Source: an uncultured Collinsella sp. | GTDB lineage: Bacteria > Actinomycetota > Coriobacteriia > Coriobacteriales > Coriobacteriaceae | Direction of reading: 5' to 3' | Assembly (NCBI GenBank): GCA_900541205.1 | Contig: UQIV01000008.1 | Coordinates: 11,145-75,144 of the forward strand | Length of the DNA stretch: 64,000 bases | Shown: one piece after another, positions 1 through 8,538 of the stretch | Layout of the letters: the number at the start of each line of letters is the position of its first letter | How positions within the stretch are numbered: the stretch's first letter is position 1 | Position numbers and translations under genes: made by a program | Notes under the pieces: generated by a model | Database searches by the model: none | Told to the model about the DNA's origin: nothing | Seen by the model: only the letters and a program-made list of their open reading frames with translations

Positions 1-74
1 GAAAGCATTGTACCGTGCCAAGTTAGCAGACGATATGCAAGCGCCCATTTCATGTCAGTGATAAGTCCAACGAT

Positions 75-225
75 GTTTGCCCGGCGTGGGCGGGAAGCGG
101 CGCGTAATTAAGTTTATCGCGAGTTCCGCACGCAAAGGAAAGCACTTAATGTGCTTTCCGTCTTGCGCAGGACTGTAGAGCAGGAAACTTAATTACGCGC
201 CGCTTCCCGCCCACGCCGGGCAAAC
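75..225 (+). repeat. Three-copy covarying hairpin element, copy A
   Basis: Perfect 41-bp inverted repeat (75-115 against 185-225) around a 69-nt core (116-184). The core is almost identical to those of copies B (38193-38261, opposite strand) and C (43539-43608). Inside the core a hairpin at about 137-159 has stem GGAAAGCAC/GTGCTTTCC and loop TTAAT; in the other copies the stem bases differ but pairing is kept. The outer arms share little sequence with those of the other copies. Strand is that of the core beginning ATCGCGAGTTCCGC. No ORF lies inside. A structured RNA, a terminator or a MITE-like element are all possible. Confidence 0.85.
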
Positions 226-246
226 CCTCCCTTGTACTCTATCAAA

Positions 247-286
247 GTAAAGTGTATGATTCTGAACGTTACATGACTCACTTTAC
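247..286 (+). promoter_or_regulatory. Possible operator ahead of the amino acid ABC operon
   Basis: An 8-bp inverted repeat, GTAAAGTG (247-254) and CACTTTAC (279-286), lies in the AT-rich stretch just before the start at 317. A further CTAAAGTG follows at 291-298. This may be a regulator site or promoter region; no clear sigma-70 boxes were identified. Confidence 0.3.
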
Positions 287-316
287 CTAACTAAAGTGCC
301 ATCAAGGGGGAATACC

Positions 317-1177
317 ATGAATACCGATATGTCTCGTCGTCAGTTTGTTGGTCTAGCCGGTTCGCTCGCTACGGTTCTAGGCCTTGGCCTGGTAGGCTGC
401 GGTGGTGGTGCCGGTAAGGGTTCCGCTGCTGGCTCTGCCGCGGCCAAGGATGTGAAGGGCGCTGCGGAGTCCAAGAAGCTCGTGGTGGGCTTTGATAAGT
501 CCTATCCTCCGTACGGCTTTGTGGGCGATGACGGCGAGTACACGGGCTTTGATCTCGACCTTGCCAAGGCTGTTGCCGATAAGCAGGGCTGGGAGGTCAA
601 ATACGAGGCCATCGACTGGGACGCCAAGGATACGCTGCTTAACTCGGGCGCCATCAACTGCATCTGGAACGGCTTTACCATGGAGGGCCGCGAGGACGAC
701 TATACGTTCTCCGAGCCGTACATGCTCAACGAGCAGGTGCTGGTGGTAAAGAAAGATGCGGGCATCAAGAGCTGGGACGATCTTGCCGGCAAGACCGTGA
801 TTACCCAGACCGATTCCGCTGCGCAGGATGTGCTCGAGGGTGACCAGAAGGATCTGGCGGCGACGTTTGCCACGCTCGACACGATCGGCGAGTACAACAC
901 GGCCTTTATGCAGCTCGAGAGCGGCGCGGTCGATGCCGTGGCTTGCGACCTTTCGATTGCCCAGTATCAGCTTGCCGCCAAGCCTGATGCTTATACGCAG
1001 CTTGATGAGCCGCTGTCCAGCGAGCACTACGCCGTCGGCTTTAAGAAGGGCGACACCAAGTCGGCCGACGCCGTGACCGAGTCGCTCAAGGCGCTCTACG
1101 AGGACGGCACAGTCAAGGACCTGTGCGACAAGTATTCAAGCTATGGTCTATCTTTCGATAATTGGGTGCTCAAGTAA
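317..1177 (+). CDS. Amino acid ABC transporter substrate-binding lipoprotein
   Basis: A 286-residue solute-binding protein of family 3, which captures a polar amino acid outside the membrane and delivers it to the permease encoded next. The N-terminus has a twin-arginine-like SRRQF followed by a hydrophobic stretch and a lipobox LVGC with Cys28, so a lipid-anchored, possibly Tat-exported protein is expected. The binding domain runs from about residue 58 (LVVGFDKSYPPYGF) to the C-terminus. I chose ATG 317 because AAGGGGG lies just upstream; an in-frame GTG at 296 lacks this. The stop overlaps the permease start in TAATG. Substrate cannot be read from the sequence; glutamine, cystine or similar are possible. 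Confidence 0.9.
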   Translation: MNTDMSRRQFVGLAGSLATVLGLGLVGCGGGAGKGSAAGSAAAKDVKGAAESKKLVVGFDKSYPPYGFVGDDGEYTGFDLDLAKAVADKQGWEVKYEAIDWDAKDTLLNSGAINCIWNGFTMEGREDDYTFSEPYMLNEQVLVVKKDAGIKSWDDLAGKTVITQTDSAAQDVLEGDQKDLAATFATLDTIGEYNTAFMQLESGAVDAVACDLSIAQYQLAAKPDAYTQLDEPLSSEHYAVGFKKGDTKSADAVTESLKALYEDGTVKDLCDKYSSYGLSFDNWVLK

Positions 1178-1830
1178 TGTCTATTCAGGTCATGATGCAG
1201 ATGCTTGGCCAGGGATTCTTGGTCAGTTTGCAGTTGTTTGTGCTGACGCTGCTGGGGTCGATTCCGCTGGGAATCCCCGTGGCGTTTATGCGCATGAGCA
1301 AAATCGCGCCGCTTCGCTGGATTGCGCGCATCTATATCTCGGTCATGCGCGGCACGCCGCTCATGCTGCAGATGTTTGCCATCTACTTTGCCCCGTACTA
1401 CGTGTTTGGCATTTCGCTCACGCCCGATTCCAAGTGGACGGCGTGCGTCGTAGCGTTCATCATCAACTACGCCGGTTACTTTGCCGAGATCTATCGCTCG
1501 GGCCTGCAGTCCATTCCGCGCGGTCAATACGAGGCAGCCGAGGTGCTGGGCTATTCGCGCATGCAGACGTTTCTGTATATCGTGATGCCGCAGGTCGCCA
1601 AGCGTATTCTGCCGGCGATGGGCAACGAGATCATCACGCTGGTCAAGGACACGTCGCTGGCGTTTGCCATTGGCGTGGGTGAGATGTTCTCGACGGCCAA
1701 GGCGCTGGTCGCCTCGCAGGTGAGCATGGTGCCGTTTGCGATCGCGGCGCTGATCTACTGGGTCTTTAACTTTGTGGTCGAGATGCTGCTGGGCGCCGCC
1801 GAAAAGAAGCTGGACTATTATCATGACTAA
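1177..1830 (+). CDS. Amino acid ABC transporter permease (HisM/GlnP type)
   Basis: A 217-residue integral membrane subunit of a polar amino acid importer. The translation shows about five hydrophobic segments and the cytoplasmic EAA loop (EAAEVLGYSRMQTF) that contacts the ATPase, followed by the usual IVMPQ. Its ATG shares bases with the stop of the binding-protein gene, and its own end overlaps the ATPase gene by 8 bases, so the three genes are translationally coupled. Length matches the family. Confidence 0.92.
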   Translation: MSIQVMMQMLGQGFLVSLQLFVLTLLGSIPLGIPVAFMRMSKIAPLRWIARIYISVMRGTPLMLQMFAIYFAPYYVFGISLTPDSKWTACVVAFIINYAGYFAEIYRSGLQSIPRGQYEAAEVLGYSRMQTFLYIVMPQVAKRILPAMGNEIITLVKDTSLAFAIGVGEMFSTAKALVASQVSMVPFAIAALIYWVFNFVVEMLLGAAEKKLDYYHD

Positions 1831-2587
1831 CTCAGTGATGAAAATCGAAAACGCGCGTAAGGCGTTTGGCGGCAATGAGGTGCTCAAGGATATCTCGCTC
1901 GAGGTAAAGCGTGGCGAGGTCGTGGCGATTATCGGGCCTTCAGGCGGCGGTAAGTCCACGCTTCTGCGCTGCGCCACACTGCTCGAGACGCTCGACGGTG
2001 GCTCGCTTTCGTTTGGCGACCTTGCCGTTGCGACGGACGCGGGGTCGGGTGCGGTATATGCGAAAGGCGACGTGCCCAGGCAGGCGCGCTCGCGATTTGG
2101 CCTGGTATTTCAGAACTACAATCTGTTCCCGCACTATACCGTGATAAAAAACATCACCGATGCGCCGATCCGCGTTCTTAAGCGCCCGCGCGAGCAGGCG
2201 GAGGCCCGTGCACACGAGCTTATTGCACAGATGGGGCTTACGGGTAACGAGAGTAAGGTGCCATGTGAGCTTTCGGGCGGTCAGCAACAGCGCGTGAGTA
2301 TTGCCCGCGCCCTGGCGCTAGACCCGGAGATCTTGTTCTTTGACGAGCCGACCTCGGCGCTCGATCCCGAGCTAACGGCCGAGGTGCTGCGTGTCATTAA
2401 AGACCTTGCCGCGCAGAATATGACGATGGTGATCGTGACCCACGCGATGCAGTTTGCGCGCGATGTTGCCGATCGCGTGGTCTTTATGGACGGAGGCCGT
2501 ATTGTCGAGGAGGGGCCTGCCGATCAGGTTATCGGCCATCCGCACGAGCAGCGCACGCGTGAGTTCTTGAGCCGTATCGAGGGGTAG
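1823..2587 (+). CDS. Amino acid ABC transporter ATP-binding protein
   Basis: A 254-residue ATPase that powers the importer encoded upstream. Visible motifs are Walker A GPSGGGKST, the Q-loop in VFQNYNLFPHYTV, signature LSGGQQQR, Walker B EILFFDEP and the H-loop VTHAMQFA. This matches the GlnQ/HisP family over its full length. ATG 1823 overlaps the permease gene; a second in-frame ATG at 1838 (MKIENARK) is an alternative start. A rho-independent terminator follows within 40 bases of the stop and ends the operon. Confidence 0.93.
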   Translation: MTNSVMKIENARKAFGGNEVLKDISLEVKRGEVVAIIGPSGGGKSTLLRCATLLETLDGGSLSFGDLAVATDAGSGAVYAKGDVPRQARSRFGLVFQNYNLFPHYTVIKNITDAPIRVLKRPREQAEARAHELIAQMGLTGNESKVPCELSGGQQQRVSIARALALDPEILFFDEPTSALDPELTAEVLRVIKDLAAQNMTMVIVTHAMQFARDVADRVVFMDGGRIVEEGPADQVIGHPHEQRTREFLSRIEG

Positions 2588-2620
2588 GCTCAGGAATTTA
2601 CTCAACTATTAATTGAGGCG

Positions 2621-2660
2621 AAGCCGCCGCAGGTCTTACGGTCTGTGGCGGCTTTTTGTT
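2621..2660 (+). terminator. Terminator of amino acid ABC operon
   Basis: AAGCCGCC pairs with GGCGGCTT, with further pairing GCAG/CTGT inside, followed by TTTTTGTTT. It lies 34 bases after the ATPase stop codon. Confidence 0.85.
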
Positions 2661-2897
2661 TGCATCGACGGGGTTCAATAATCGCCTCACAAGCTTGTCT
2701 CTTCCTCTCGCCGCCTGTATTCATACGTGCGCCGAAAGGTATGCATGGACAGCCGCCCGTGAGGGTAGGGTGGTGGCATAGGACATTTGGAGGGTGAGTC
2801 GGCTCGGCTGCCGACCATGCTGCTCCCGGGATGGCACCGACCGCGAACTCTCCCCGTTGGCGTCGCGCATTGCGCGCGGCCCTGCAAGGAGGTCATC
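2661..2897 (+). other. Leader of EF-G-like gene
   Basis: About 237 bases without a convincing gene. The last third is GC-rich and potentially structured, and it ends in a strong ribosome binding site (AAGGAGG) 8 bases before ATG 2898. An open frame continues upstream to 2787 without a ribosome binding site. No known riboswitch was recognised. Confidence 0.4.
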
Positions 2898-4973
2898 ATG
2901 GGTGCTCCCAAGACCGGCAACGTAAGGAACGTGGTGCTCGTAGGCCAAGGCGGGGTGGGCAAGACTTCACTCGCCGAAGCCATGCTCCACCTTTCCGGCA
3001 AGACCGCCCGCCTGGGCGGCCACGACGGCACCAAGCCCACGCTCGACTATGACCCCGAAGAGGTCAAGCGTGCGTTTTCCATCTCGACGACCATTGCGCC
3101 GATCGACTGGAAGGGCGCGCGCATCAATGTGCTCGATGCCCCGTGCTACCCCGATTTTATCGGCGACGCCTTTGCCGCGATGAGCGTCTGCGAGACGGCT
3201 CTGTTTGTGGTCGACGCCGAGGCCGGCCCGCAGCCTACGACGGTTAAGCTCTGGTATGCCGCCGAGGACCTGCGCCTGGCGCGTGCGGTGTTCGTAAACC
3301 GCCTGTCGCGCTCCGAGGCCAGCTTTGCGACCACGATGGACCTGCTGCAGGAGCGCTTTGGCACGCGCCTGGGCGCCGTGACCCTTCCCTGGGGCGAGGG
3401 CGAGGACTTTGACGGCATCATCGACCTGGTGCGCATGAAGGCGCGCCACTGCAACGGCACCGAAGCCGTTGAGTCGGAGATTCCCGAGGAGTATCGTGCC
3501 CAGGCCGAGGAAGCCCATGACCATCTGTGCGAGCTGGTGGCCGAGGCCGACGATGAGCTGATGATGAAATACTTGGAAGGCGAGGAGACGCTGACGCAGG
3601 AGGAGCTTGAGGGCTTGCTGTCGAAGGCGATTGCCGGGCGCATCTTTGTGCCGGTCTTTGCGGGCGATTGCATTAAGGAGCAGGGCGTCAACTCGCTGAT
3701 GGACGACATCGCGACGTACTTCCCGGCGCCGACCGACTACGGCGAGATGCCGCTTATCGACGGTGATTCGCTCAAGATTTCGAGTGACGATGACCGTCCG
3801 GTGGCGTTTGTGTTTAAGACGCTGGCCGATCCGCAGCAGGGTCGCATCAGCTTTATCAAGGTGCTGACGGGTACGCTTGAGCCGGGTCTTGAGCTGATCA
3901 ACGCGCGTACCCGCAAGAGCGATCGTCTGGCTCACCTGTATGTGATGTGCGGCCGCGACATGACCGAGGTCGGTCACGCCTATGCCGGCGACATCATCGT
4001 GGCGCCCAAGCTGGCGGCCGAGACGGGCGATACGCTCTCCATTACCGGTAAGGTCGAGGCTGCGGCGTTTAAGTTCCCCAACTCTCAGTACCGCATCGCC
4101 ATTGAGTCCGAGAATCGCGGGGACGAAGAGAAGCTCTACACGTTTATCGAGAAGGCCTGCAAGGCTGATCCGACTATGAGCATCGACCGCGACGAGGAGA
4201 CCGGCCAGACCATTATCTCCGCCGTTGGTGAGGCGCAGGTTTCGGTGCTGCTCAACCGTCTGGAGGACCGTACCAAGGTCGCTGCCAAGAGCGTGCCGAT
4301 CCGCATCCCGTATCGCGAGACCATCCGCCGCACGGCGAGCGCTCAGGGCCGCCACAAGAAGCAGACCGGTGGTGCCGGTCAGTATGGCGACTGCTGGCTG
4401 CGCGTTGAGCCGCTCATTGGGCCCGACGGCACGAGCGATGGCTATGAGTTTGTGGACGAGGTCGTAGGTGGCCGTATTCCGCGCTCGCTGATCCCCGCCG
4501 TGGACAAGGGCGTCCAGGAGACCATGAAGGACGGTATTATTGCCGGCTATCCGCTCACGGGCATTCGCGTGGCTGTGTACGACGGCTCGTATCACAGCGT
4601 CGACTCCAACGAGATGGCGTTCCGCGCGGCGGCTCGCATCGGCCTGCGCAAGGCATGCGCCGATGCCGACCCGGTGGTGCTGGAGCCCATCGAGGAAATC
4701 ACGGTGACTATCCCCGAGAGCTACGCCGGCGCCGTGATGGGCGACATCTCGGCATCGCGCGGTCGCGTGACGGGCATGGAGACCGATGAGCGCGGCGACA
4801 CCGTGGTTATTGCCCAGGCGCCGCTGGCCGAGCTGACGGATTACTCGACGCGCCTGCGCTCTATCACGCGCGGCACGGGTGACTTTACCATGAAGCCCGC
4901 AGGCTACGAGCAGGTGCCTTATGACGTTCAGGCCAAGCTGGTCGAGCGCTATGAGGAGGGCCGCGCCAAGTAG
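2898..4973 (+). CDS. EF-G-like translational GTPase (EF-G paralogue)
   Basis: A 691-residue paralogue of ribosomal translocase EF-G with the full domain order: GTPase domain (1 to about 275), beta-barrel domain II, then domains III-V. The P-loop reads GQGGVGKTSL rather than the AHVDAGKTT of true EF-G. The G3 DTPGH motif is DAPCYPDF, and the G4 NKMD motif is NRLS, which lacks the aspartate that normally selects guanine. Domain IV retains GGAGQYGDCWLRVEP. This fits the actinobacterial EF-G-like or EF-G2 group, whose role is not settled, rather than the essential fusA, which is usually found in the str operon. ATG 2898 has a perfect AAGGAGG site. Confidence 0.88.
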   Translation: MGAPKTGNVRNVVLVGQGGVGKTSLAEAMLHLSGKTARLGGHDGTKPTLDYDPEEVKRAFSISTTIAPIDWKGARINVLDAPCYPDFIGDAFAAMSVCETALFVVDAEAGPQPTTVKLWYAAEDLRLARAVFVNRLSRSEASFATTMDLLQERFGTRLGAVTLPWGEGEDFDGIIDLVRMKARHCNGTEAVESEIPEEYRAQAEEAHDHLCELVAEADDELMMKYLEGEETLTQEELEGLLSKAIAGRIFVPVFAGDCIKEQGVNSLMDDIATYFPAPTDYGEMPLIDGDSLKISSDDDRPVAFVFKTLADPQQGRISFIKVLTGTLEPGLELINARTRKSDRLAHLYVMCGRDMTEVGHAYAGDIIVAPKLAAETGDTLSITGKVEAAAFKFPNSQYRIAIESENRGDEEKLYTFIEKACKADPTMSIDRDEETGQTIISAVGEAQVSVLLNRLEDRTKVAAKSVPIRIPYRETIRRTASAQGRHKKQTGGAGQYGDCWLRVEPLIGPDGTSDGYEFVDEVVGGRIPRSLIPAVDKGVQETMKDGIIAGYPLTGIRVAVYDGSYHSVDSNEMAFRAAARIGLRKACADADPVVLEPIEEITVTIPESYAGAVMGDISASRGRVTGMETDERGDTVVIAQAPLAELTDYSTRLRSITRGTGDFTMKPAGYEQVPYDVQAKLVERYEEGRAK

Positions 4974-5007
4974 CGTGGGACTTTGCCTGCAACATGCATG
5001 CCGATGC

Positions 5008-5045
5008 AAGGGCTGCTCTGGGCAATCCAGGGCGGCCCTTTTTGA
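5008..5045 (+). terminator. Terminator between EF-G-like gene and nuclease gene
   Basis: AAGGGCTGCTCTGG pairs with CCAGGGCGGCCCTT around GCAAT, followed by a T run. It sits between two convergent genes and could serve both. Confidence 0.8.
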
Positions 5046-5087
5046 TCCCCGGTGGGGTTGCAAATCGGTTCTTATCGTGGCTCGGCC

Positions 5088-6071
5088 CTAGTCTCCCGAG
5101 GCCTGATTGCGGCCGGTGACGTAGTCGATCTGCACGTGCGGCTGCAGGTTGTAGCAGTACACGTGGAAGCAGAGGGCCTTGCCGTGGTCCTCGACCGATT
5201 GCGCCTCAAGGCGCACACCGCGGCAGACAAGTTCCTCTTCGTTGTACATGGGCGTGACGCGGTAGAGCACATGGTTGCCCGTGTCGCGGATGTAGCCGAG
5301 AATCTGCTCTTCAAACGGTAGCATGCCCGTCTCGTTGAGATAGCGCGTGCCGGTGAGGAGATTCTTGCGGTTGGCGTTTTCGCCACAGAGCGACCAGGCG
5401 ATAAGGTGGCAGCGGTTGTAGAGGCTCTGGCCCGGAATAAAGTCGTAGCGCTGCTGGCGCCATCCAGCGGGATGGATACGCGAGATATCGCCGCGCTCGC
5501 CTTGACCGAGTGACTCGGGGCCTACGCAGGCGAGCGCTTTGCGGGTGCGGCCCAGGCTGTCGAGCTTGGAGAACTTCTTAAAGCAGCCCTCTTCTGTAGC
5601 GCGCTCGTATTCATCGAGCGTGAATGATGGTGTGCCGAGCGGGTGCGTGCTGTCGGCGCGAAGGGCAACGTAGGGGTTGCCGGCGTAGTCGGGAATGCTG
5701 CTGAGATAAACACCGCGGGCGTGGTTGAGGTCGGGGTTTTCGACCTCGTCGATGGGGGTGGCGGCACTGTTCGCGGAAACGTTGTCATCGGTGTCGGTCG
5801 CGGCGGAATCGGAGCCATCGCCAGAGTCCTGGCTGTTTTGAGGGTCCGGCGACCCCACCGTCCCCGATTCGAGCCGAGCGACCAGGTCTGCCTCGTCGTC
5901 GGTGCGGCTGGGACTCTCGTTTTGTTTTTCGGCCAGAGCCGCCGCCTGCTCATCGCTTTGCGGCGACAACAACTTGGGCGCTCCGTCGAGCGATCCCGTA
6001 AACAGCGCAAACCCGAGCACCACGGCGGTGCCGATGGAAAGTACTTGCTTGTAGGCGGACTTGCGCGACAT
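5088..6071 (-). CDS. Secreted or membrane-anchored DNA/RNA non-specific endonuclease
   Basis: A 327-residue protein with an N-terminal hydrophobic segment (residues about 10-28) acting as signal or anchor. A low-complexity, acidic and Ser/Asp-rich linker spans about 40-115, followed by a C-terminal nuclease domain. The domain resembles the EndA / Endonuclease_NS_2 family: NRCHLIAW supplies the catalytic histidine and GENANRKNLLTGTRYLN the metal-binding asparagine region. Such enzymes degrade extracellular nucleic acid or act in DNA uptake. Convergent with the EF-G-like gene, from which a terminator separates it. The ATG at 6071 is preceded by GGAGCCTCC on the coding strand, a weak ribosome binding site. 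Confidence 0.85.
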   Translation of the reverse strand: MSRKSAYKQVLSIGTAVVLGFALFTGSLDGAPKLLSPQSDEQAAALAEKQNESPSRTDDEADLVARLESGTVGSPDPQNSQDSGDGSDSAATDTDDNVSANSAATPIDEVENPDLNHARGVYLSSIPDYAGNPYVALRADSTHPLGTPSFTLDEYERATEEGCFKKFSKLDSLGRTRKALACVGPESLGQGERGDISRIHPAGWRQQRYDFIPGQSLYNRCHLIAWSLCGENANRKNLLTGTRYLNETGMLPFEEQILGYIRDTGNHVLYRVTPMYNEEELVCRGVRLEAQSVEDHGKALCFHVYCYNLQPHVQIDYVTGRNQASGD

Positions 6072-6228
6072 GGAGGCTCCTGGATGGACGGTTGGGAATC
6101 TACCAGTCTAGCAGGAGCCGGCAGGGGTCGTTCTGCCGAACAAATACTTAAGATTTGGGATAGACGCTACTGATTCATTTGTCTCATATGGAGCTGCAGC
6201 GGTTGTGTATATGAAGCTATTCGGCGTT

Positions 6229-6275
6229 TCCCCAGATAAAACCTGCCAAAATAAACCTGTCCCTTTTTGGCGGGC
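6229..6275 (+). repeat. Dispersed CCTGTCCC palindromic repeat, copy 1
   Basis: Starts at CCCAGATAAAACCTGCC and ends TTTTTGGCGGGCT. The arms (ACCTGCCAAAA against TTTTTGGCGGGT-like) form a hairpin around ATAAACCTGTCCC. Other copies: 8315-8362, 11509-11560 (inverted) and 13692-13738. Confidence 0.85.
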
Positions 6276-6347
6276 TAATCGTGAGTTATTTCACCGCAAC
6301 TTAGGGCACGGTTAGGAAGTGTGCACCTTAAAGAGTGGAGCCCTTGA

Positions 6348-6537
6348 TTAGAGAGATTGCGCTCGTCTCTCTAAATGTCTCTTTAAAGAGAAGGTCAGTT
6401 AAAGAGATAGCATTAGGAAATCTAGCAGTGAATTTGATGCATCTCTCTATATTTCTCTCTAAAATAAGATGCCTATCTCTCTAAAGTTAGAGAGATATAC
6501 TATACTCTAGAGAGATAAATCTATCGTTTTAGAGAGA
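6348..6537 (+). promoter_or_regulatory. Array of AGAGAGA operators before the AlbA-type regulator
   Basis: At least eight half-sites of (T)AGAGAGA in 190 bases, several arranged as palindromes: TTAGAGAGA-N9-TCTCTCTAA (6348-6374), TCTCTTTAAAGAGA (6378-6391) and ATCTCTCTAA-AG-TTAGAGAGAT (6475-6496). Single sites lie near 6399, 6441, 6452, 6508 and 6529. TATACT beside the third palindrome may be a -10 box. The array ends just before the start of the downstream gene, which suggests autoregulation. Confidence 0.75.
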
Positions 6538-6541
6538 CGGA

Positions 6542-8242
6542 ATGCCAATGCTGCTGGATGAACCTCTTGGCCTTATCGTTGAGCGCCTTCGCAGGCGGGG
6601 GACTGATGACGCATCGGTAGAAGTTAAAGCCTGCACGAATAAATTGAGCGCAGACGTATGGGAGACAGTGAGCGCTTTTGCGAACACTGCGGGTGGGCTC
6701 ATTATTTTGGGCCTGAACGAGGCCGAAGGATTTGTTCCTTCGGCTAACTTTGCTATCGATAGGGTGCGCGATCAGTTTGTTTCGGGTATCGGAGACGGAG
6801 GCTCAGCGGCAGTGGTGACCCATGCGCCGCGGTACGAGCTTGATCGAGGCGAGGTCGACGGGCTCCAGGTGCTTCTGGTGCGCATCTTTGAACTTGAGCT
6901 TAAAGCGAAGCCTTGCTATATCGGCGCGCGCGGCGTGCAGAACGGTAGCTACAAGCGCGTGGATGATAAAGATATCAAGATGTCACCCGCTGAGCTATAT
7001 GAGCTGCAGAGTGCGTTGCTCCCGAGCGATGCAGACGGCACGGTGGTTTCGGAGGCAACGGTCGAGGATTTGGATCCAGATGTCGTGCGGTCTATTATCG
7101 CAAATCGCCGGCTGCAGACCCCGCGCGTTTTGCGCGGGGCCGATACGCTGGAAAAGCAGCTGGTCAGACTCAATATCACTACAAAGGATGGTGCCGTGAA
7201 GCTCGCGGGGCTTCTGTCGGCGGGAATTTACCCCCAGCAGTTCTATCCCAAACTGATGATCGATGTCGCCGTTCATTCCGATGTGGAAAAATCCGCACCC
7301 GGGCAACCCCGATTTATTGACCGCCAGTTGTGCGATGGCCCGATTCCGGCTTGCATCGAAGATGCCCTTGCCGCGATTGGACGAAACTTGCGCAAAGCGG
7401 CGATAGTGCAAGGCGCTGGCAGAAGGGAGGATTGGGAAGTTCCCCAGGAGGTTTTGCGCGAGGCCTTGGCAAATGCCTGCATCCATCGAGAATATTCGCC
7501 CATGTTTGTGGGGCAGGCCGTGAGTGTCGATATCTATCCAGACAGAATAGAGATCAAAAACCCTGGCGGGCTTTGGGGCGGAAAGACGGTGGACAATCTT
7601 GCAGACGGGGAATCGCGCTGCCGAAACCCAAAGCTCATGAGCCTAATGGGGGCGACGCCGTTAGAGCATGCCGAGGGGGCCGTTGCGGAAAGCCAGGGAT
7701 CTGGTATCCCGGCTATGATTCGCGAGATGGAGTCTCGTTCGCTTGGCAGGCCGAAATTTATCGTTAAGGCCGATTCGTTTACGGTGCTGCTTTCCCGGCA
7801 CGGGGCGGAGCTTGCTGAAAACCGCACGTGGATTCAGAGCCATGTGGGCACCGAGCTGACGGATCGCGAGGAAACACTGCTCATGTTTATGCGGGAGCAT
7901 GGGTGCGTATGCGATGTTCAAAAAATACGAGAGGCCCTGAAGTGGGATTCGGATGACATTCGCCTGATCTGCGGGGACCTTGTGGATAAACATGTCCTGT
8001 CAAAATGCGGCAAAGACACGTTTGAAATTATCGATATGAACAGAGAATCGTCAGCTTCGACGGCGGATAGGATCCTGGAGGCTCTCAGCGCCGAAGTGGA
8101 TATGACGGCGCGAGAAATAGCGGTTGCATCGGGGGTCAGAATTTCGTCTGTCCGTTACCATCTGCCAAAAATGGCAGATAAAGGACTCATCGAGGTAATG
8201 GGTTCATCGACGAGCCGCAATCGCCGATATCGGAAGAAGTAG
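6542..8242 (+). CDS. AlbA_2/Schlafen-type ATP-binding transcriptional regulator
   Basis: A 566-residue protein. The N-terminal ~150 residues match the divergent AAA-4/AlbA_2 DNA-binding domain (VEVKACTNKL, FANTAGGLIILGL). The middle carries an HATPase_c_4-like segment (EALANACIHREYSP, IEIKNPGG), and the C-terminus has a winged-helix-like region (TAREIAVASGVRISSVRYHL). Members of this family are putative transcriptional regulators, often autoregulated or linked to stress and defence. The dense AGAGAGA operator array directly upstream supports a DNA-binding role. ATG 6542 and ATG 6548 are both possible starts. The gene is flanked on both sides by copies of the CCTGTCCC repeat and its regulatory region is markedly AT-richer than its neighbours, so acquisition by transfer is possible. 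Confidence 0.8.
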   Translation: MPMLLDEPLGLIVERLRRRGTDDASVEVKACTNKLSADVWETVSAFANTAGGLIILGLNEAEGFVPSANFAIDRVRDQFVSGIGDGGSAAVVTHAPRYELDRGEVDGLQVLLVRIFELELKAKPCYIGARGVQNGSYKRVDDKDIKMSPAELYELQSALLPSDADGTVVSEATVEDLDPDVVRSIIANRRLQTPRVLRGADTLEKQLVRLNITTKDGAVKLAGLLSAGIYPQQFYPKLMIDVAVHSDVEKSAPGQPRFIDRQLCDGPIPACIEDALAAIGRNLRKAAIVQGAGRREDWEVPQEVLREALANACIHREYSPMFVGQAVSVDIYPDRIEIKNPGGLWGGKTVDNLADGESRCRNPKLMSLMGATPLEHAEGAVAESQGSGIPAMIREMESRSLGRPKFIVKADSFTVLLSRHGAELAENRTWIQSHVGTELTDREETLLMFMREHGCVCDVQKIREALKWDSDDIRLICGDLVDKHVLSKCGKDTFEIIDMNRESSASTADRILEALSAEVDMTAREIAVASGVRISSVRYHLPKMADKGLIEVMGSSTSRNRRYRKK

Positions 8243-8255
8243 ATGCAGCCGGACC

Positions 8256-8300
8256 GCCCCTCTAGTGTCTCTCGAAGTTAGATGGGCGCTAGAGGGGCGA
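8256..8300 (+). terminator. Inverted repeat after AlbA-type regulator
   Basis: CGCCCCTCTAG (8256-8266) pairs with CTAGAGGGGCG (8290-8300) around a 23-nt loop, 14 bases after the stop. No T run follows, so the terminator function is tentative. Confidence 0.5.
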
Positions 8301-8314
8301 CTGCCTCGCGATAT

Positions 8315-8362
8315 TTCCCCAGATAAAACCTGCCAAAATAAACCTGTCCCTTTTTGGTAGGT
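8315..8362 (+). repeat. Dispersed CCTGTCCC palindromic repeat, copy 2
   Basis: Begins TCCCCAGATAAAACC and ends TTTTTGGTAGGT. Same orientation and near identity to copy 1, with GGTAGGT replacing GGCGGGC in the right arm. Confidence 0.85.
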
Positions 8363-8513
8363 CAGTTAACGCAGTCCAGGTTGAGCATATGCGAGCGAGC
8401 AGGCTCCGGGTGCGGTAAGGTGACGTGAAACAAGCGGGCGCTGACCTTTTGGTCGCGCCCGTGAAGTTGAACGTCAGATTGCCGTGCCCGGGGCCTGCGC
8501 AGCGCCGTGCAGC

Positions 8514-8536
8514 TGCGCCGTTTGTAAAACGGCGCA
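8514..8536 (-). terminator. Hairpin directly after larE
   Basis: TGCGCCGTTT pairs with AAACGGCGCA around GTA. It ends two bases from the larE stop codon on the other strand. The stem is strong but there is no clear T run beyond the stem. Confidence 0.55.
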
Positions 8537-8538
8537 AC

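Noticed and set aside
75..225. Retron msr-msd as an explanation for the three-copy element
   Set aside because: No reverse transcriptase gene lies near any copy, and the core lacks recognisable retron a1/a2 and priming-guanosine layout.
2967..5063. 698-residue antisense frame opposite the EF-G-like gene
   Set aside because: Low-complexity His/Arg/Ala-rich translation with no domain; the opposite strand encodes a complete conserved GTPase.
8289..8537. 82-residue minus-strand frame between the AlbA-type gene and larE
   Set aside because: Its C-terminal part is translated from the CCTGTCCC repeat, and the same peptide appears in other shadow frames that cross the repeat.
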